Below are positions 38,360 through 50,500 of a stretch of 64,000 nucleotides of DNA, piece after piece; within the stretch, counting starts at the first letter, position 1, and each line of letters starts with the position of its first letter. The translations under genes and the position numbers were made by a program. The stretch spans positions 1,004,421-1,068,420 of the forward strand of contig VZTJ01003846.1 in NCBI GenBank assembly GCA_013397795.1, in the 5' to 3' direction. The DNA comes from Orthonyx spaldingii. Lineage: Eukaryota > Chordata > Aves > Passeriformes > Orthonychidae. The notes under the pieces were generated by a model, which saw only the letters and a list, made by a program, of their open reading frames with translations, was not told the origin of the DNA and did not search any database.

Positions 38360-38452
38360 AATTTCAAAAGGGAAGAGCAGAACTTTGTGGTACAAAATGA
38401 AATCAACAACATGTCTTTCCTTATCAGTGACACCAAATCTAAAATGTCCAAG
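38360..38452 (+). CDS. RYR2: RYR2 exon w20
   Basis: 93 nt, 31 codons, phase 0/0 (about 3411-3441). It encodes NFKREEQNFVVQNEINNMSF and LISDTKSKMSK. In RYR1 the segment right after KMSK is where the ASI splice variation occurs. Acceptor is gtatatttccag and donor is AAG|gtagtg. Confidence 0.96.
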
Positions 38453-38825
38453 GTAGTGTAAAGATTTTTGTATTTTCCTCTTTGCAAAGGGAAGGAGTCA
38501 GGAAGACTCCAGAGAAGCACCTTTTATTGTTTCTTCTTCTTTTTCTTTTTTTTTTTAAGTTTTGGTTTTTTGGCTTAGTTTTTTTTTGTTGGTAAAGAAA
38601 TCTGTTGAAAACACTGGATTGAGATTCAAGACACAAGTCATTTGAGAAACACATTATAAAATACTGGCAACAATAAAATGCCAGTTCCATTGGATAGGGT
38701 CACACCTGTGTAGGTCATAAGGAAATTCTCAAACCAGAGACAAGTAGAAAGTTGCTTGTGCAATCCTTTTATTTACTAATGGATTTTATTTTATTTTTTT
38801 TTTTCATCTTTACTTTATTCTGCAG
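38453..38825 (+). other. Intron 20
   Basis: 373 nt with T/G-rich text at 38524-38592 and a T run before the acceptor. No extra exon was recognised between KMSK and AAVSDQERK. Confidence 0.85.
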
Positions 38826-38996
38826 GCAGCAGTTTCTGACCAGGAAAGGAAGAAGATGAAGCGAAAAGGTGACCGGTACTCTATGCAGACCTCTCTCATT
38901 GTGGCAGCACTGAAGAGACTGCTTCCAATTGGCCTAAACATTTGTGCTCCTGGAGACCAAGAGCTAATTGCACTGGCCAAAAATCGATTTAGCATG
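38826..38996 (+). CDS. RYR2: RYR2 exon w21
   Basis: 171 nt, 57 codons, phase 0/0 (about 3442-3498). It starts AAVSDQERKKMKRKGDRYSM, then QTSLIVAALKRLLPIGLN, and ends ALAKNRFSM. The basic KKMKRKGDR segment is shared by RYRs. The last Met is Leu in human, as I recall. Acceptor is ttattctgcag and donor is ATG|gtaggt. Confidence 0.96.
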
Positions 38997-39935
38997 GTAG
39001 GTGCTCTTTTTCCAGTTCTAAAAGGTAGAAATACATACTAATTAAATTCTTTGACTGTTTCACACTGTGTTCATTCTTACAGCATGACACAGAGAATCAA
39101 GATTATAATTTTGTTTTTTAAGGGCACAGGGGGTGATTATGGTAGATATTTACATATTTTCCTCATGGCTTAAAACATTTCAGTTTGAACATACTTATGA
39201 TCAGTATGGATATACTTCAGAATGTTCAGTATATGAATAGAGATAGCATTCTGTAGTTAAACTAGTTATTTTTCTCTCTTAATTTTTAATACAAAGTAGT
39301 GTTTGTTATATTTTATGAAGCTCAAATTTGGTTGAATCAAAAGCCTTTTCCAATCTAGTTGATTCTGTGACCGTGGTAAAATTAAGAACTAGCTGTTTCC
39401 TAACTTTTATGCCCAATATCATAACTAATTCCTTTTAATCACTCTCATGTGAATGCCAGAATTTCTGTAGGGGTAGACTGACTTAAAAGTGATTCTTTTG
39501 GGTATATACTCATAGTGCAATAATGTGATTGTAATTTGGAATATACTCCTTTCCCAAGCTGTAATACTTTATACACTGTAGTGGGTTATATGACTGTTGG
39601 ACTGCTGAACTGAATGCTCTAAAGGATAAGAGCTCTGCCAAACAAGCAAATAACAGAAGACTGTTCATGTTACTAGTTTTATTTGGTCAAACTTTCAGTA
39701 TGTGTATATTACTAATTTGAATTCAGGCTTACATTTAGTATGTTACTGTGAACAGTATGATGCCATCCAGAACTTGATCCTGCAAGCTTGGATAAAAAAA
39801 TATTTGTCTCTGAGATTTTTACATTGTCAGTTTTATTCATCAATTGATGAAGCCCAAGGTTGATATTTAAATAAATTATAACTTTTCCTAATTACCTTCT
39901 ATTCCTAATTTATATGATTTGTAATCTATTGGCAG
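38997..39935 (+). other. Intron 21
   Basis: 939 nt, AT-rich. Nothing was recognised. Confidence 0.9.
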
Positions 39936-39995
39936 AAAGACACTGAAGATGAAGTACGAGATGTCATCCGCAGTAATCTTCATCTTCAGGGCAAG
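39936..39995 (+). CDS. RYR2: RYR2 exon w22
   Basis: 60 nt, 20 codons, phase 0/0 (about 3499-3518): KDTEDEVRDVIRSNLHLQGK. Acceptor is ctattggcag and donor is AAG|gtaatc. The 4.1-kb intron that follows holds an open, splice-flanked segment. Confidence 0.96.
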
Positions 39996-42563
39996 GTAAT
40001 CTATATACAGTTTTTAAATTTGACTTTTCTTCTTTTGAATTCCTTTGTTGGTGCCATATAATGACAGCTTGCCTTGGTTCATTAGGATAACTTGTATTCC
40101 CTTATTCTTTTCTGTCAAGTAACTTGTTCATGTCAACTGATAAATGTTAGGTTTTTAATGTGTGCATATATGTGTTATATCCAATAATATACGGCCCTTC
40201 AGATCTCTGTCCATTCAAGCCATTAATGCAAAATTGGAGATGGAAGGAAGGTCTATCACTGTTTAAACTCCACCTACCATTATTTGAGATAAAGTCTGCA
40301 ATATGCTCAAAGTTACTTACTATCAGCTTGAAGTGTAAACAAAAAGGAAGCTGCCATTTTGGCGTACTCTGTAAAGTGAAAAGTCACCAGTTTTCTCAGT
40401 TTGGTTCCTGGTTTTCAGCCCAGGGAAAAGGAGGTATCTTGGGAAAAAGTATAGATTTTTGTTACTGAATTCCAATCAGTGCCAGGTGAATAGCTTTAGT
40501 GGAAAAGTCCTAAAATGGCCAGCGTAACTAAACTGTTTTATTAATGCTTCAAATAAAGACAAAGAAGCCAGAATATGAAAGTGTAATAAAATTATGTATG
40601 TTTCTCCTCTATTGAAGAAAGATGGAATCGTACCTATGGATGTTGCTTTCCTTAGGATTGTCTTCTTCCTCCACCCCCTGCTCCATGTTTTATTCACCTC
40701 AAAACAAAATTAAGTAGTATTTCTTGTGCTCATTAAAAGGCCACAAAAGAGTAAACATGAGTTGAAAAACTGGTGCTTTTTTTCTGAACAATTATTTAAG
40801 AATCATTCAGAAGTCTAGATTCCACTGTAATCAGTGCATGGCAGTAATTTTTTTTTTTTTTAATGAGTTGGTAGTGGGATGGTTCTTCCTGAATAATATG
40901 TGAAGATTAATTTTCTCCCAACATGTTCTGCATATATCGCTGCCGTGTCAACAACGAAAGTGTTTTTCATAAAATAGTACTAATAAAAATCCAATAGCTG
41001 TAAATGATAGGATTTTCACATAGAAAAGTTTACTTTGAAAGCAAAAGATTTGGTTGAATCCTAAAAAGGCTTGAAAAACTTATCCTTATATAGCAAATAT
41101 TGCTATATACTGAGAAGCAGAAAACATGCAGGCAAAGTACTGGGAAGAAAGGAATGTTTCTGCAGATCTTAATGAGCAACAGTACTTGAACAATGTGCAT
41201 GCCATGAGCATAAACCCCTTAAACGTGAGGTGATTTTGTGTGTAAACTTCAATTGTGTTTTCTTAGTGACAAGATAGATATTTCTGTTCTGACATTTTCA
41301 GTATGTGTGTATTGTCATTTTGTGAACCATGGAGTTAAAAATCTTGCCTGGGATTTCATGTTGCTGTTTAGCACTTGTCCTCCTGTTTTAACTACTTCAG
41401 TTTCTATTTTGTTTCTTCAGTGATACATTCTGCTGATAAAAAAATCTTTTACTGCTTTGTTGCCTGGAAGTAATGATACATCCTAATAGTCTGATCTGTG
41501 CTTTCTCTTCAGAAACCTCCTATGCTTCAATTAAAAGTTTATTATTGTTAAGCAACAAATGACTCCTCTGTTTATACTACATGAGAATAAAAGTGCTTTC
41601 AAATTTCTTAGATTGATGCAATTTCACAGTACCTTGATGATTAAGACAAAAGTAGTTTTAGCTGATCCAAAGTGCACGTTGTTGGATTTTCTAGTTGTAA
41701 ACTTTTCGGCAGTGACTTTAGAATTTCCTATTTTAAAATGAGTTCCTGGTGGAAGATGAAAATCTGAAAGAGAACCACATAATACATAGATAACAAAACT
41801 AAACTGCTGTTGTGGTTAGCTTTATTTCATAGCTACTTACATATTGCTTTATTAACTTTTAAAAGCTCTGATTTTGGCATGTATGTGAAAAGTAGTTAAC
41901 TACAGACAAAATAATGATTTATCAGTGACACCTTCTAGAGTTAACACTACATTTAAGTGTGTAACTTAATTACTGAAATACAACATGTAAAGTTAAATTC
42001 AGTAGTTTTGTACAAAGTACTAAATATTCCATAATTCTCTGATGTCATTAGGATTCAGTCACTGTACAGTCAAGTATGATGTTTCTTGTTAAGAAAAATG
42101 GTGTCGTCATGCACACACTATGCTTTTGTTGTCTGATTGAGTCATACATAATGGGCATGTAGGCCAAATGGTCTTATAAATTTAAATTATAATTTACTAC
42201 TATGAATTAATAGTAACTTAGTTATAATGGTATTTGTGTAAAGTGGTTTTCAAAATATAAGAAAAATACCACTTCTTGAAAGGCTGGTTTTCTTCCAACC
42301 ATAGCAATATTCTTTCTTCAAATAGCGTTTTCTGTTAACCACTTATTCTCACAGACACCTAACATTCTCTTATTTACCTTAAAGCTAAAATGTAATTTAT
42401 CTAGATTCTTTTTTGGAGAACTGCACTGTTAGAGAATCATCCTTCTGAATCTTTAGCTATTAATATTGTGGCGTCTATTTCATGCCTTTGTCTACATTTG
42501 TACATTTGTCTTCACCCTGTTTCTGTCTTTCCTTTCCTTGCATGCCTGCATGCTGTTACTCAG

Positions 42564-42938
42564 TACCAAGCCTTTTATTTCAAGAAATTGATGATGAAAC
42601 TTGCATTCATTTTGACATGGATGAAGCTCAAGTCACCAAAATCTTCTTCCAGCCATTCTAATTCACACCTTGAAATGTCAACTACTCATACCCTTAGAAA
42701 ACTACCTAAACAAAAAAGCTGTACCTTGATAGAATGTGAGGAGTCCTCAGATCAAAAGACATCTCCACCTGTGATTAAAAAGTCTTTTGTGGACTATCCT
42801 TTCATGATGATCCAGTCAAATGCTCACACAAAGACTGTGGATGTGACAGTTGTTAAGAAATGGAAAAGCCAAAAGGTGGAAGAAATGCCTGCAAAATGTG
42901 GCTTTCTAGGTTATAATAAGCTATTAATGAACGACTGT
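42564..42938 (+). other. Candidate 375-nt in-frame cassette exon (unproven)
   Basis: A 125-codon open segment. A 60-nt pyrimidine-rich stretch ends in ttactcag before it, and a perfect gtaagt donor follows it. It is phase 0/0, so it would splice in frame between w22 and w23 and insert 125 residues before LEDPAIRW. The product is Ser/Lys-rich (SPKSSSSHSNSH, then VIKKSFVDYPF, ending LLMNDC), matches no RYR sequence I know and shows no recognised domain. The open frame itself extends upstream to 42468. A second frame reads EIDDETCIHFDMDEAQ near its start, so it could instead be a broken retrocopy of another gene, or chance. Confidence 0.3.
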
Positions 42939-43759
42939 GTAAGTTTTTAATCATTCCTGGAACTTGAGTAAACCATGTATCATAATATGTTTTGTGGAGG
43001 TGAATTAGCATTATTGTCTCATCTTAAGCACAAATTGAAATCTGGATCCATAAAGATGTTTTAGACAAGTAAGTGCTGAGTTCAAGCCCTATGCAAATCT
43101 GTAGGTTTAGCCCCTAAGTTCTCTAGCCATCTGGGCCAGTGTATCTTCAACAGTAACTGCATAATCAGGAATGATCACTGGCCACAGTTCTCAGTAAAAT
43201 GGGTCATCAGTGTCATTGGCACAATAAATGATTGCAAAGTGTATTGTATCAGTTTTGATTAATAGAAGGACTGGGGGGACAAAACAAACCAAAAAGGAAA
43301 CTGCTAATTGCAAAACAGAGAATTACAGATCAATGAAGTAGACGAAATGAAATGCAAGGAGAAAAACTTAATAAAAATAATTTTGCTTCTTACAGGTCTT
43401 TATAAATTGGAAACTGATAAGCAAATGCATCTTGAGTTCATTTTTCCAAATTAACTTTTAATTTTTTTAGCTAGTAATCAGTAAAATTAGGATTTTCTAA
43501 CAGTTAAAAAAAAATTAAAAATAGACGTAAATTATAGCAATACTACTAATTTCCATGACTGAAAAATAAGTAATTCCAACGAAGTAGAGCAACAATCTGT
43601 GTTGTTTCTTTTAATAATGGGAAAGGCAGCAAACTAAGTTATGTCTGTGTACCTCATATTCATTACTTTTCCTCAAATATTGCATTCATTCCTGGTGCCA
43701 GTGCTATTTGTTGACCAATGATCAGTTGCTGTTTGTATGATTATTAGTGTTCTAGTTCT

Positions 43760-43935
43760 GTGGGACAAGTTGCCCACAGAAACTGTGGATGCATCGTCTC
43801 TGGAAGTATTCAAGACCAAGTCGGACATGACTTTGAGAAATATGGTGTCATGGAAGGTCCTTGTGTATGGCAGAGGGGTTGGAACTAGATGGCCTTAAAG
43901 GTCCCTTCCAACCCGAAACACTTTATGCTTTATGG
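43760..43935 (+). mobile_element. CR1 LINE 3' tail
   Basis: It reads gttgcccacagaaactgtgg, ctctggaagtattcaagacc, ggggttggaactagatggcc and cccttccaacccgaaacact, ending in ctttatgctttatgg. This is a sense-orientation CR1 3' end. Confidence 0.92.
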
Positions 43936-44123
43936 AAGCTCTTAAAAAGCATTGCACAAATTGGTCTTGTTCTCACAGTGTAGTGGATGCTGTATGGGTT
44001 AGCCATGTAAAGGTGTAGGTTAGCATTATAAAGTGTTTCAGTTTACCTTTGAAGCAGTTTCTCTACTAATTAAACTGTTTGGAACGTCTTGCCTTGGTGA
44101 CATGTGAAATCTTTCTCCTGCAG

Positions 44124-44258
44124 CTTGAGGATCCCGCCATTAGATGGCAGATGGCACTTTACAAAGATTTACCAAACAGGACTGAAGATTCCTCAGATCC
44201 AGAGAAGACTGTGGAAAGGGTCCTTGATATAGCTAATGTACTGTTTCACCTGGAACAG
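44124..44258 (+). CDS. RYR2: RYR2 exon w23
   Basis: 135 nt, 45 codons, phase 0/0 (about 3519-3563). It encodes LEDPAIRWQMALYKDLPN, RTEDSSDPEKTVERVLD and IANVLFHLEQ. Acceptor is tttctcctgcag and donor is CAG|gtgaga. Human transcripts, as I recall, insert 12 residues between HLEQ and VEHPQ; no functional exon for these is seen in the bird. Confidence 0.96.
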
Positions 44259-46665
44259 GTGAGACACATTTTACCAATTCCATTGCTTTTTAATCTAAAT
44301 AAAAGTATTCACGCTTTCATTTGTACTTCACCTGCTGTATTTAATGTGTTTTGTAGTCCAATATCATGGTCATATCTATCTCACAGTGTATTTGCAGCAG
44401 CTCTCCAAGTTTGCCAGCCTTGTTATGGACTTGCTGCAAGTTCAACAGCCTTACACAGTTTGATAGAAGAGAATGAGGAGTCACTACATTTCACCTGTTG
44501 CTGAATATGTGTGGAGCAAGCAAAAAGTGATAGAATATGGGAGTAAATCCTTGTCAGTCATGGTTTGCCAGTGAGAGAAACAGGAGAATGGGTGCTGATT
44601 TGAAAGGGTATAGGGTTCCTGTGAAGAAAGAAGAATAGAGAAAAGCTAGAAATATGGGGGAGAAAAAGTTTTTTTCTTTTACCCTGGTTTTATCTAAGTT
44701 GATTGAGATTATCCAGCAGTAGTACAGAACAGGATAGATTCCCATTGCAATACCAGATCAACATTTAAGGTCAGTACTTCTGATCAGACTTAGACAATGA
44801 CTTCTTGTCAAGTAAATGCTTTCTGCTTTTTTTATGACTACCTTGCACCTGCTTGTTTAAAGATTTAGCCCCATAGCTTTACTTACCTTCTGTAGATAAA
44901 TGCTCAGGAGCTTTTATTACTGAAATGGGAAATTTGGTGACTTTAAAATTAATGAATATATGAGCACTGCATCTGTTTTTATGACAGTCTTGACTACTCC
45001 TTTGCTCTCTGTATACAAATACTCTGTTGTCCATATATATATACTCTGAATGCTTTATGTATTGCACTGGCAATGGTCAGTTCATTCTTTGTATTTTCTT
45101 TCCGTGCAGACCTAACTTCTTTGTTTTTATTATTTTCAGAAGTCTGCTTGCGTAGGCCGAGGCTATTTCTTTTGGGAAAGTATAGAGGGATTTATAATTG
45201 TTTGTGAAGATATTATTAATTACCTAACTTTTGTGGATTTGTCTGACTTTTAAATAATTAATACTGACTTTTTTTTTTTTGTGACTGTAATCACGTTTGC
45301 AGTGAACACTTTTTGTCCTTTCTCTTAAAAAATATTTTTCATCTGTATTTTATCTTTTAGAAGGAACTTGTTTAAGATTGTTACCATTTAATCTTAAAAG
45401 AATATTTCACTGAGTGGCAGTGTTTTTGTCTGTTTAATTAAATGTTCATTGTTTAACTATTAATATTTTTTTCTGTTTCGCTAAACTGGATAACCAAATT
45501 TGGATTGAATATTGAGTCCACATAAACATCAGAATTGTCACTACATATTTTAAATATAATGCTTGATTTTGTTGCAAGGCAGAATTACCAAGTCCTTAGG
45601 GTAGAAATGCTAATTTCTACTGGCTTCTTTGGTGCTGTTGGAACACAGAGGAGCCTAGCTGTTTGTAAAAGAAAGAAACCCCCAATGAAAAAAACAAACA
45701 GCCCCCCCCAAAATCATCCCCCCTTACCTATACAACAGTTACATAGGTTAAATCGAATTATATTATATTTATGGGAGATGTGTGAAATAAATCACAGAAA
45801 CTCTGAGTAGGCTGTGGTAGAGGACTGATCCATAGCACAGCCTGCAATCATAGTTCCCAGTTATCCAGTCAGGCTATATACAGAAGTATGCAGGTGCTCT
45901 TCAGCACTATGGTAGTAATTTTCTTTGGATCGAAACAAGGGTGCAAGTTGGAAGAAAAAACCCTAAAAGTGTAAAAGATATAGATGGAGCACACTCAATT
46001 TCATCTCATACTACTGTAGAGCCAGGATGCAGAAAGAGAATATATCTTAAGACAGAGCTGTAGTTTTATGAAATGTAGCTAAAGCATTTTGAAGTATTTT
46101 ACATACATTCTGTCTGTGCTAATTCATGGAAAATATTTAGTCTTAAGTCTTTGTACCTGTCACTCTTTTTTAAAGTTAATTCTTTTCCATTGTAGCGGAT
46201 AATGGTAAATATTACAAATAAAAGATTAATTGTATCCATGAAAATTTCTTTAAAAATATCGTCTGAGGCAATGTGAAGGTGTACAATTTACCTCTACATG
46301 TGTAAAGAGTTACATATAAAAGGTAGAATGAATGTAGATTCTTTGCATTAAAAGTTAAGGTTTCCTGAGAGATGGCCTTATAGATGATAGTATTCTATGT
46401 AAAAGATAGAAAAAGTAGAATGAAGTAAAAAAGAATATCTGTATCATACCAGGAAAGGGAGATTTTTGCTTTAAGTTTGTTTTCTAAATTCTGATTCTAT
46501 GATTTGGCTAAATGCTTGAACTCTGTCTAGAACACTTTTTCTGATCTATTCTTCTGTTGATTTTCTACTTGATTTATCTGTTAATTAACATTTTTACTAA
46601 TATTACTATTTCCAGACACTAGGGACATTGCAACATTATTTTTCCATGTGTATTTTGTGTAACAG
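44259..46665 (+). other. Intron 23
   Basis: 2407 nt. It contains the donor-less exon-like segment at 45140-45175, a 12-nt T run (45269-45280) and a C8 run near 45702. The rest is unremarkable. Confidence 0.85.
45140..45175 (+). pseudogene. Possible relic of the mammalian 36-nt RYR2 exon
   Basis: A good acceptor (ttattattttcag) is followed in phase 0 by KSACVGRGYFFW. This resembles the 12-residue KSKRVGRRHYCL segment that I recall between HLEQ and VEHPQ in human RYR2. No GT follows codon 12. The next GT (45180) would give a 40-nt, frame-shifting exon. So it is either a decayed exon or a chance match. Confidence 0.4.
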
Positions 46666-46778
46666 GTTGAGCATCCTCAGCGTTCCAAAAAAGCAGTGTG
46701 GCATAAGCTGCTGTCTAAACAAAGGAAAAGAGCAGTAGTGGCCTGCTTTAGAATGGCACCATTGTATAATCTGCCACG
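46666..46778 (+). CDS. RYR2: RYR2 exon w24 (calmodulin-binding helix)
   Basis: 113 nt, phase 0 in and 2 out (human about 3576-3612 plus two bases of R3613). It encodes VEHPQRSKKAVWHKLLSKQR then KRAVVACFRMAPLYNLP. KKAVWHKLLSKQRKRAVVAC forms the basic amphipathic helix that binds calmodulin. The Trp, second Leu and Phe match human W3587, L3591 and F3603. Acceptor is gtgtaacag and donor is CACG|gtaaga. Confidence 0.97.
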
Positions 46779-47408
46779 GTAAGAGCTATATTGTTCTCTC
46801 TTTCACAAATGCACTAATGTTCATACAGAGCTGCTTGGCAAGATCAAAAGGAAAAAAAAAGTGAACCACTAATTGATAAACTACTTAGTAATATAGTTTG
46901 TATACTGCATTCTTTTATTAGGTTTAATTACTTTCTTCTATCTTCTGGAAAAAATAAAAAATATAATTTTCAATTTCTGATTTCAGGTCTAGTCCTGAAC
47001 ATTAAAAAATGAAATTATTTAAGCGCAATCCAAAGTTATTTATTGCTGTTATTTTAATATTTAAATTTAAAAATATGAAAAGATTTTCTATTAAAAAGTA
47101 AAGTCAGCAATGTGGCAATTTAATTAATTTATTTATTATTTTTAAATTTCTTTGAAGTTTTATTTATTATCTGTTCTTAAATAATTATTACTAAGTTTTA
47201 GTATCAGTTTTAGAAGTTAGTGGGACACAGTTTTAAATAGAGCATTTTAATGTAATTTTTTTTTAAATGGGTGCATTTGGCCATAGACATTTTGCTTCCC
47301 TTTTAAATTATTGTTGTAATGACTGGTTTTTCAAGTTAAATGAAATTCATATTGACCAAATCTTCTTTTTCAAAGTTTACAGCTTTTGTTTTAAATGTTC
47401 CTTTTTAG
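46779..47408 (+). other. Intron 24
   Basis: 630 nt, extremely AT-rich between 46900 and 47260. Nothing was recognised. Confidence 0.9.
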
Positions 47409-47505
47409 ACACCGAGCTGTCAATCTCTTTCTTCAAGGCTATGATAAATCTTGGATTGAAACAGAAGAACACTATTTTGAAGACAAACTGATAGAAGACT
47501 TAGCA
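47409..47505 (+). CDS. RYR2: RYR2 exon w25
   Basis: 97 nt, phase 2 in and 0 out (about 3613-3645). It encodes HRAVNLFLQGYDKSWIETEE and HYFEDKLIEDLA, the start of the central domain that couples the shell to the pore. Acceptor is tcctttttag and donor is GCA|gtacgt. Confidence 0.96.
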
Positions 47506-50500
47506 GTACGTCTGGGTGAAAGGGTCATAGGAATGTATTATGGATTAACATTCATCTTGTATAGTAATAATTATAAATCTGTGAAGTGCCTAAGATATCA
47601 CCTAAGCTATCTACCCAAAGGGATGAGCTATAACCAAGCCATTCTGACAGCTTTTTAAAACTTACAAATGATGGAGATTCCAAAATCCCCTCAGGCAGTT
47701 TGCTTCAGGGCTTCAATAACCTTTTATAAAGCTTTGTTCTAAATTACATATCAATTGCTGTCATTCCCCTACCTCTTATCTTCTGCCCTGTGGAGAACTG
47801 GAACAGCCTATTCCCTCCTGTTTTACAGCTAACCTTTGTGTATTTGAGGACTACATAATCCACATTAAAGCCATTTAAGTCAAAAGGTTAGAATATGGGA
47901 CTAAAGGAACTCTAGTCTTAGATCAATCAGTTCCTTAGAAGCTGTCAGAGTCTGCTTCTTCTTCACAGAAGAATCCTCTTGACAGGGACATGAGGATTTT
48001 TCCCAATGGTGAAGTGTTAGAGCCATGTCTTCAGCCTTGTACCTATGGTGATTTTCAGTTAAGTCTGGGTCCTCATCCCTTACAACTGTCTCTCTGAAAG
48101 GTAGTTTTTTCACAGGTTGGGTGAGAACTAGTACTAGGAACTGATTCAGTCCCTGGGAGGTCCAACAGAACACAGTCTTTTTTTTGTGAGGAGAGCCTGC
48201 TCTCTGCATTAGAGAGAAGAAACTAACTGGAAAGTCTCTATTAGAAAAAAAATAATGCTTTTACGGCTTAAAGCTTATGCTTAAAACCAACTGCCCAAGT
48301 TGTAAACAATTTTGAAAATAAGGATCAAAGTAGTGAAAGGGAAATCAATAGCAATGAACTCAACGCAGAGAGATTATGGAAGTTCAGTTTTGCTTGCACT
48401 CATGCAGAATTAATTTCCTGTGGCATCAATCATTGTGAAAAAACAAGAGATTTCTACAATTATTTACTTTGTATACAATGTTTTAAATTGATGTCCTCAT
48501 GTATCCCAACAAAATGCAAGTGTTTTAAATAGTGCAGGTTCAGTCTCAAAAATAATTATATTTTAGCATTTGGGAACATGAGTGTGCAGTGGAACAACAT
48601 AGCTCTTTGCACGTGCGTGTGTATATGCAGGTGTGCATGTAAAGAAATAACCCAGCATGGTAATATGGCTACACTGACATGAAGAGTTATCTCCTTACCT
48701 CCTCGGTGAACCTGTATATTTGCTAAGTTTATTAGTAACTCCTTGCCAACAGGTAGCTTGAGAGAAAAACTGTCTCAGAGAAGACAGAAAGAGACTGGCC
48801 TGGCGTTTATATCATTCTTTATTAAAAAACTACAGGAATTACATTGTAATTCCTCAAACATACATTTATGTGTGTTTCCATTGCTCTCTTAAGGAGAGAT
48901 GTATTGCAGCTTTCAAAAGTGTACTCATTCAAAAGAGTACACAAATCTCCATCTGCCTTTTAAAAAAATTTCGATCACATACTTGCTGCCTTAGAGCACT
49001 TGCTCTCAGAAGGGTGAGTGTTTGAGGTCCAGCTCTGTGGAGCTGACCCAGAATGCTTTGTGGACATCATGAAAGATATGATTGTGTTGCTGGTGAAGGT
49101 TCCTCGTAGAGAAAGTATACCCTGATGTAGCAAGGAATTAAAAATTTATTGAACTGTCAAGATGGAATCACAGCCCAAGCTATGATGGCAGAACTCATCT
49201 GGAAGGGGAGAAAGGAGGAGCCTTGGGCTCTCTGATGTATTCTTGAAGGATTCTGGACTGTTCACATACTAAGTGGGAAAATGGATCAACCCAGGACCCA
49301 GAAACTACAGGCAAGATTCCTGTCCTTTAACTCTCTGCAGTTAGTAAACTACAATCTTTTATGCTGCAGTGAGTTCTTTCTCAATACTGAGAATTCTGAC
49401 CATTCTTTTCTACTAAGTAAAAATAATTTAAAGGAACAAATACAGTCAAAACTACCTTCTTCCTGACTTTGCCAGTTCCAGGCAATTTATAGACTTGTGG
49501 TGAGAGCTTTTTCTGGGATGTGGGAGTTGAGCACTTCCATCACATAAAAGCAGAGAACTGAACTTGCAGTTTTCTTCCCTGAATCTTCTGTCCTTAAGTC
49601 TGTTATACAAAAGTGGTACTCCTTCTTCCACTTGTGAAATTAAAGGAGAAAAGTATATACCTGTCCTCTTTTTGAGGAGCTTAATTGTGCTGATTCTTAT
49701 TTCTGATTCAACAAATCAAGTCTCTGAGGGAACTAGATTTTTGATGTTTGATGTTAACATCGCAAAGTATTCAACACTTTTTATTAATTGTAAAATTGGT
49801 TCTGCTTAAATAAATAGGCTATATGAACACTTAAGCTTATTTGACATAATTGTTGGTTTGTTTTATTGGTAGACAGTAGTGGACATAACTCGTAAGAGCA
49901 ATACGTTTAATAGAAATTTAGATTATATAAAGTAATATTTTTCAAGATTTAAAAATGGCAGCTAAAACTTACCCAACCTATTTGTTTTACCCTCTTACAT
50001 TACATTCAGGTAAAGCTTTTTGTTTTACAGTTAAATAACAATAGGGCAAATGTCTCAAGACATTGAAAACTAAGCATACTTATTTCCCAGAAATGCCAGA
50101 AAATCATTTGATTCTAGTGCTCATGCTGTGCTTAATAATGAATTCTAGTTAACTCAGTCATTGGTGAATTTGATCCTCCATTTAATTTGAATAAATCTAT
50201 GAAAACTAGTAACACATTAACACAACTTCTGCCCTTTTGTTTCATCAGTTTTTATAGCATTAGGGAGATATTCTGGTTGATAACGTAATGAAGTACAGAA
50301 CACTGCCAGTTAATTAAAGAGAAAGGTCCGCATTCTAAATGAGATTGAAATAAAGAGCAGGGGAAGACATCCATAATTGTTCTGATCTTGTTATTGATAC
50401 TATAAATATTATCACATACTGAAAGATGTGAAATGAACCTTGTATGGCCATCATAGAGTGGTGTGTGAAACAACCATTGTGCATATATGTCAACTGAAGT

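Larger units (their letters stand above)
39996..44123 (+). other. Intron 22
   Basis: 4128 nt. It holds a 14-nt T run (40848-40861), the exon-like open segment 42564-42938 and a CR1 tail (43760-43935). The rest is AT-rich and unremarkable. Confidence 0.85.

Noticed and set aside
42468..42950. 160-codon ORF as an independent gene
   Set aside because: The upstream part overlaps the pyrimidine tract and has a hydrophobic low-information translation. No promoter or poly(A) context was seen. Only the splice-flanked part 42564-42938 is kept, as a candidate exon.
47901..48209. 102-codon minus-strand ORF
   Set aside because: No recognisable domain, lies beside an old CR1, and the length is within chance for AT-rich DNA of this size.
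48980..49270. Slightly GC-richer block as an LTR
   Set aside because: No terminal inverted repeats, no TATA/CCAAT order and no recognised repeat text.
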